This document shows positions 6,107-9,708 of a DNA stretch of 9,708 nt, piece by piece. The notes beneath the pieces were generated by a model that was not told the DNA's origin, searched no databases, and worked only from the letters and a program-made list of their open reading frames with translations. Location: the NCBI GenBank assembly GCA_028719265.1, contig JAQUKF010000041.1, positions 1 through 9,708 on the forward strand, written 5' to 3'. The position numbers were made by a program, and so were the translations under genes. The stretch comes from Candidatus Omnitrophota bacterium (GTDB lineage: Bacteria > Omnitrophota > Gorgyraeia > Gygaellales > Profunditerraquicolaceae). The stretch's first letter is position 1. Each line of letters begins with the position of its first letter.

Positions 6107-6636
6107 TGGGAGCTTATTATACATATTTGATCTCTAGCCTGCCGGCGCTCAATTTTAATTCCCCGGCCCCTTTTGGTCCGGAGGATTTTATCGCCAAATG
6201 CAGAGGATTGGTCCCGGAAGAAAAATTAGAGGTTCTCCGGGATATCTGCCGCCAAGAGACCTTTTCTTTAAGCCAGGGCTCCCCGCAGGTATTAGGTAGA
6301 TGGTACGGTTTTGAAACTATTTTGAGGAATGAGCTGGTCCGGGCCCGGTCAGGACGCAAAAAAACAGACCCCTCGAAGTTTATCCGCCCCCCCGATGATT
6401 TTGATGCGCAAATCAGCCATGTATCCATGGCCGCTTACCGGAGCTCTTCTATTCTGGAGGCGGAAAGGATTCTGGATCAGGCAAGGTGGGATTTCATGGA
6501 TTCTTTGAGCCTTGGGCATTACTTCGATTTCGATTTTATTGTAATTTATATTTTAAAACTCAAAATCCTTGAGCGCTGGGATAAAATCCGGGGGGCGGAC
6601 AAGGAAGCCTTATTTGAACGGACGGTGGGCAGCTGA
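6106..6636 (+). CDS. DUF2764 family protein, putative V-ATPase component
   Basis: A 176-residue soluble protein of the family labelled DUF2764, found between subunits E and A in V-type ATPase operons of Chlamydiae, spirochaetes and Bacteroidetes. The recognisable features are the N-terminal YYTYLISSLPALNF (4-17), the middle block RWYGFETILRNELVRARS (65-82), and the C-terminal RWDFMDSLSLGHYFDFDFI (127-145) with LKLKILERWDK (150-160). It is predicted mostly helical, with no signal peptide and no clear membrane segment. Neither partner nor reaction is established. Its slot in the operon is that of the central-stalk/rotor connector subunit C (NtpC) in archaeal-type operons, so it may be a short analogue of C (inference). 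The start overlaps the subunit E stop by one base; the end is one base from the subunit A ATG. Family membership is from memory of the pattern, without a profile search. Confidence 0.83.
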   Translation: MGAYYTYLISSLPALNFNSPAPFGPEDFIAKCRGLVPEEKLEVLRDICRQETFSLSQGSPQVLGRWYGFETILRNELVRARSGRKKTDPSKFIRPPDDFDAQISHVSMAAYRSSSILEAERILDQARWDFMDSLSLGHYFDFDFIVIYILKLKILERWDKIRGADKEALFERTVGS

Positions 6637-6637
6637 C

Positions 6638-8380
6638 ATGACAAATAAAAGAACAGGGCGTATTGTAAAAATCAATTCCAATATGGTCGTTGTGGAAACA
6701 GACGGGCACATCATTCAAAACGAGGTAGCCTATATCCTGCATGGGGAAGAACGTATGAAAGCGGAAGTAATTCGCGTGAGAGGGAATTCTGCCGAAATGC
6801 AGGTTTATGAGAATACCGCGGGTTTGAAGGTCGGCCAAGAGGCCGAGTTCAGCGATGAATTGCTTTCCGTTGAGCTCGGCCCGGGGCTTTTGGGCCAGAT
6901 ATTTGACGGTTTACAAAATCCCCTTCCGGCATTGGCGGAAAAATGCGGGTTTTTCCTCAAACGCGGGGTGTACCTGGAGGCCCTTGCCGACGATACTCAA
7001 TGGGATTTTACCCCTTTGGCAAAACCCGGGGATAAAGTCTTAGCCGGCAGCTGGCTGGGTTTTGTTCCGGAAAAGATATTCAAGCATTATATAATGGTTC
7101 CCTTTTCTTTTCGCGGGAGCTTTGAAGTGGCAAGCATCGCCAAGGCCGGCAGGTATAGCTTAAAGCAGCCAATCGCCCAGCTCAAGGATCCCTCCGGCAG
7201 GCTCCTGGATGTGTTTCTTCAGCAGAACTGGCCGGTAAAAATACCTATCCGTGCCTATGCGGAAAAATTGAGCCCGTTTGAGCCCCTGGTTACAAAGATA
7301 CGCCTGATTGATTCCCTGTTCCCGGTCAGCCTCGGAGGGACGTATTGCATCCCCGGACCGTTCGGTGCAGGAAAGACCGTTTTGCAGCAGTTGACCAGCA
7401 GGCACGCAGAGGCCGACATAGTTATTATTGCCGCCTGCGGCGAGCGGGCCGGCGAAGTGGTTGAAACCCTTAAAACATTCCCGGAATTGGTTGATCCAAG
7501 GACGAACAAGCCTCTTATCGACAGGACGATGATAGTATGCAATACCAGTTCCATGCCTGTCGCCGCAAGAGAAGCTAGTGTTTATACCGCGGTGACGGTT
7601 GCGGAATACTATCGCCAGATGGGGTTAAACATCCTTCTGCTGGCTGATTCCACCTCCCGCTGGGCACAGGCCATGCGAGAGATGTCCGGCAGGTTGGAAG
7701 AGATCCCCGGAGAAGAGGCTTTTCCCGCCTACCTTGAGTCGCGTATCGCTTCTTTTTATGAAAGGGCGGGGCTGGTCAGGCTGCATAATGGGGCAACCGG
7801 TTCAGTTACCATCGGGGGTACGGTAAGTCCCGCGGGAGGGAATTTTGAAGAACCGGTTACCCAGGCTACGCTAAAGGTAGTGGGGGCTTTTCACGGGCTT
7901 TCCCGGGAAAGATCTGACGCGCGCAGGTATCCGGCGATCGATCCGTTGATCAGCTGGAGCAAGTATAAAGGCCTTATCGAAAAGGACAAAGAGGATCTGG
8001 GGCACAGGATATTGCAACGCAGCAACGAGATCTTCCAGATGATGAAGGTTATAGGAGAAGAGGGGACGTCGCTGAAGGATTATATAGAATACTTGAAAGG
8101 GGAGTGTTTTGATTTTGTTTACCTGCAGCAGAATGCCTTTGATCCTGTAGATGAGGCTACTTCCAGCCAGAGGCAAGTTTATGTATTTGATTTTATCCAT
8201 GGAATAATGCTGGCGGAGTTCAGGCTGAAAGACAAGCAGGAGGCCCTGCATTTCTTCCAGAAATTAAGGCAGTTGCTGCGTACCTGGAATTCTTCCGCCT
8301 GGGGCAGCGATGAATTCCGGAAGACGGAAGAGGAAATAAGGGCATTTGTGGGCGACCACAGGGAAGGGGAGGCGGAATAG
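6638..8380 (+). CDS. atpA: V/A-type ATPase catalytic subunit A
   Basis: Catalytic subunit of the A3B3 head, which hydrolyses or makes ATP while driving H+ or Na+ transport across the cell membrane. The 580-residue length is typical. Family marks are GPGLLGQIFDGLQNPL (81-96) at the start of the domain before the A-specific insert, and the Walker A loop GPFGAGKT (240-247). CGERAGEV (267-274) carries the catalytic glutamate segment. LLADSTSRWAQAMREMSGR (334-352) and EEIPGEEAFPAYLESR (354-369) follow, then SVTIGGTVSPAGG and the RYPAIDPLISW region. All nucleotide-site residues look intact. I chose ATG 6638: GGTGGG (6624-6629) lies 8 bases upstream and the family N-terminus aligns there. A TTG at 6569 would add 23 unrelated residues and a 68-base overlap. 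The ion specificity cannot be told, because the membrane subunits are outside the window. Confidence 0.97.
   Translation: MTNKRTGRIVKINSNMVVVETDGHIIQNEVAYILHGEERMKAEVIRVRGNSAEMQVYENTAGLKVGQEAEFSDELLSVELGPGLLGQIFDGLQNPLPALAEKCGFFLKRGVYLEALADDTQWDFTPLAKPGDKVLAGSWLGFVPEKIFKHYIMVPFSFRGSFEVASIAKAGRYSLKQPIAQLKDPSGRLLDVFLQQNWPVKIPIRAYAEKLSPFEPLVTKIRLIDSLFPVSLGGTYCIPGPFGAGKTVLQQLTSRHAEADIVIIAACGERAGEVVETLKTFPELVDPRTNKPLIDRTMIVCNTSSMPVAAREASVYTAVTVAEYYRQMGLNILLLADSTSRWAQAMREMSGRLEEIPGEEAFPAYLESRIASFYERAGLVRLHNGATGSVTIGGTVSPAGGNFEEPVTQATLKVVGAFHGLSRERSDARRYPAIDPLISWSKYKGLIEKDKEDLGHRILQRSNEIFQMMKVIGEEGTSLKDYIEYLKGECFDFVYLQQNAFDPVDEATSSQRQVYVFDFIHGIMLAEFRLKDKQEALHFFQKLRQLLRTWNSSAWGSDEFRKTEEEIRAFVGDHREGEAE
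8361..8372 (+). promoter_or_regulatory. Purine-rich ribosome binding site of atpB
   Basis: GGGAAGGGGAGG within the last atpA codons lies 9 bases from ATG 8382. It favours this ATG over an in-frame TTG at 8346 and suggests efficient reinitiation after the atpA TAG. Confidence 0.65.
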
Positions 8381-8381
8381 C

Positions 8382-9680
8382 ATGCAGAAGGTATATACCA
8401 ATATAATACAGATAGCCGGGGATGTTATTACCGTAGAAGCCGAAGGGGTTGGTTATCTGGATATTGCCGAGATCGCTACCCGCCGCGGAGCATCTTTAGC
8501 CCAGGTTATTCGTATCGATTCAAAAAAGGTTTTTTTGCAGGTCTTTGCCGGAAGCCGGGGGATATCTACGGGGGATAAGGTAAGATTCCTGGGGCATCCA
8601 ATGCGCGTTGCCACGGGAGAGAATTTATTGGGACGAATTTTTAACGGCAGCGGGCTGCCCCTGGACCATGGTCCGGTATTATCCGATGATATGGTCGATA
8701 TCGGCGCCCCGCCCGTAAATCCGGTAAAAAGGGTAATTCCCAACAAGATGATCCGTACGGGTATCCCGATGATCGATGTTTTCAATTCCCTGGTAGAATC
8801 CCAAAAGCTGCCTATCTTTTCGATTGCCGGGGAACCGTATAACGAGCTTCTGGCGCGTATTGCCATCCAGGCTGAAGTCGATATTATTATCCTGGGCGGT
8901 ATGGGGCTGAAATATGACGATTACCTCTTCTTTAAAGAAACCCTGAATAAGCATGGGGCTTTGAACCGATCCATATTTTTTATGCATACCGCAGCCGACC
9001 CGGTGGTAGAATGCCTGCTTGTCCCGGATATCTCACTGGCTGTCGCCGAAGATTTTGCCTTAAAAGGCAGGCGCGTATTGGTGTTACTCAGCGATATGAC
9101 AAATTTTGCCGATGCCTTAAAAGAGGTTTCCATAACCATGGAGCAGGTTCCTTCTAATCGCGGGTATCCCGGAGACCTGTATAGTCAATTAGCCAGCCGA
9201 TATGAAAAGGCAGTTGATTTCCAAGGCGCCGGTTCAATCACTATACTCGCGGTCACTACCATGCCCGGAGATGACGTTACCCATCCTGTGCCTGATAATA
9301 CCGGATATATAACCGAAGGACAGTTTTATCTTAAAGGCGGAGTGATCGAGCCGTTTGGTTCATTGAGCCGTCTAAAGCAACAGGTGAACGGGAAAACCCG
9401 TTCTGACCACCGCACAATCATGGATATGATGATCCAGCTTTTTGCCGGTTACCGGCAGACAATCGAGAAACAGGCTATGGGTTTTCAGATGAGTGCCTGG
9501 GACAGCAAATTGCTTAAGTACGGGGGGCTTTTTGAAAAGAATATGATGTCGCTTAAGGTGAACATCCCGCTGGAAAAGGCCCTGGATCTGGGATGGAAGA
9601 TCATGGCCGATTCTTTTACCCCTGAGGAAACCGGTATTAAGCGTTCGATCATTGAGCAATACTGGCCTAGGAAACAGTAG
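8382..9680 (+). CDS. atpB: V/A-type ATPase regulatory subunit B
   Basis: Non-catalytic nucleotide-binding-fold subunit that alternates with A in the A3B3 head. It is 432 residues long, within the family range. Residues 88-98 hold the GRIFNGSGLPL segment at the end of the N-terminal barrel. The region equivalent to the P-loop reads SIAGEPYNELLARIA (147-161), degenerate as expected for B and close to the chlamydial form SGEPYN. Further landmarks are AADPVVECLLVPD (204-216), LLSDMTNFADALKE (235-248), NRGYPGDLYSQLASRYEKA (259-277), PVPDNTGYITEGQFYL (303-318) and EPFGSLSRLKQ. The C-terminus has VNIPLEKALDLGWKI and ends in a short EQYWP tail, again like the Chlamydia/spirochaete group. The gene starts one base after the atpA stop. 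Subunits D, I and K would be expected next but lie beyond the window. Confidence 0.97.
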   Translation: MQKVYTNIIQIAGDVITVEAEGVGYLDIAEIATRRGASLAQVIRIDSKKVFLQVFAGSRGISTGDKVRFLGHPMRVATGENLLGRIFNGSGLPLDHGPVLSDDMVDIGAPPVNPVKRVIPNKMIRTGIPMIDVFNSLVESQKLPIFSIAGEPYNELLARIAIQAEVDIIILGGMGLKYDDYLFFKETLNKHGALNRSIFFMHTAADPVVECLLVPDISLAVAEDFALKGRRVLVLLSDMTNFADALKEVSITMEQVPSNRGYPGDLYSQLASRYEKAVDFQGAGSITILAVTTMPGDDVTHPVPDNTGYITEGQFYLKGGVIEPFGSLSRLKQQVNGKTRSDHRTIMDMMIQLFAGYRQTIEKQAMGFQMSAWDSKLLKYGGLFEKNMMSLKVNIPLEKALDLGWKIMADSFTPEETGIKRSIIEQYWPRKQ

Positions 9681-9708
9681 TGTATTTCAGCGGCCGGAAT
9701 ACGGGAAA

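Noticed and set aside
6569..6637. Upstream TTG start for atpA
   Set aside because: Would add 23 residues absent from the family and a 68-base overlap with the DUF2764 gene; ATG 6638 has an SD-like site and the right N-terminus.
8346..8381. Upstream TTG start for atpB
   Set aside because: Adds 12 low-value residues overlapping atpA; ATG 8382 follows a strong purine-rich SD.
9386..9403. Short hairpin (7-bp stem, AAAA loop) in atpB
   Set aside because: Too short to stand out from chance in a window of this size, inside a well-conserved coding region and without a T-run.
9680..9708. Possible start of a next gene (GTG overlapping the atpB stop)
   Set aside because: Only about nine codons are visible and none of the three frames resembles the N-terminus of V-ATPase subunit D, so no call is made.

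Overview
The window is a gene-dense stretch of a bacterial chromosome. Every supported gene lies on the + strand and they are nearly all overlapping or abutting: the only clear intergenic gap is 27 bases (2420-2446). The order is carB (C-terminal half, cut by the left edge and interrupted by an in-frame TAG), mutM, an ICMT-like membrane methyltransferase, pyrK, pyrD, pyrF, then a V/A-type ATPase cluster: subunit E, a DUF2764 protein, subunit A and subunit B. The ATPase cluster probably continues beyond the right edge. No tRNA, rRNA, CRISPR, insertion sequence, clear promoter or factor-independent terminator was seen.

The left part (1-5535) is a de novo pyrimidine block: carbamoyl phosphate synthetase large subunit, the class 1B dihydroorotate dehydrogenase pair (PyrK electron-transfer subunit and PyrD catalytic subunit), and OMP decarboxylase. 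The carB-pyrK-pyrD-pyrF backbone resembles the Bacillus-type pyr operon, with a DNA glycosylase (mutM) and a membrane methyltransferase inserted between carB and pyrK. No pyrE is present; V-ATPase genes follow pyrF directly.

The right part (5504-9680) has the E, DUF2764, A, B order known from V-type ATPases of Chlamydiae and spirochaetes. The B subunit has the GEPYNELLARIA segment and C-terminal features of that bacterial clade. PyrF and subunit E share a 32-base overlap, so the two blocks appear translationally linked.

The organism cannot be named with certainty. The Chlamydia-like V-ATPase, the frequent AGG/AGA arginine codons, the roughly balanced GC content and the mixed gene order suggest an uncultivated bacterium in or near the PVC group, with Candidatus Omnitrophota my leading guess (inference). 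The most striking anomaly is the TAG stop at 450-452 inside the second ATP-grasp domain of carB, with fully conserved sequence on both sides. TAG also ends atpA, atpB and carB itself, so general TAG recoding is unlikely. A sequencing or assembly error or a fresh nonsense mutation is more probable. No clearly new defence or mobile system is visible; the best candidate for undescribed biology is the DUF2764 V-ATPase component.
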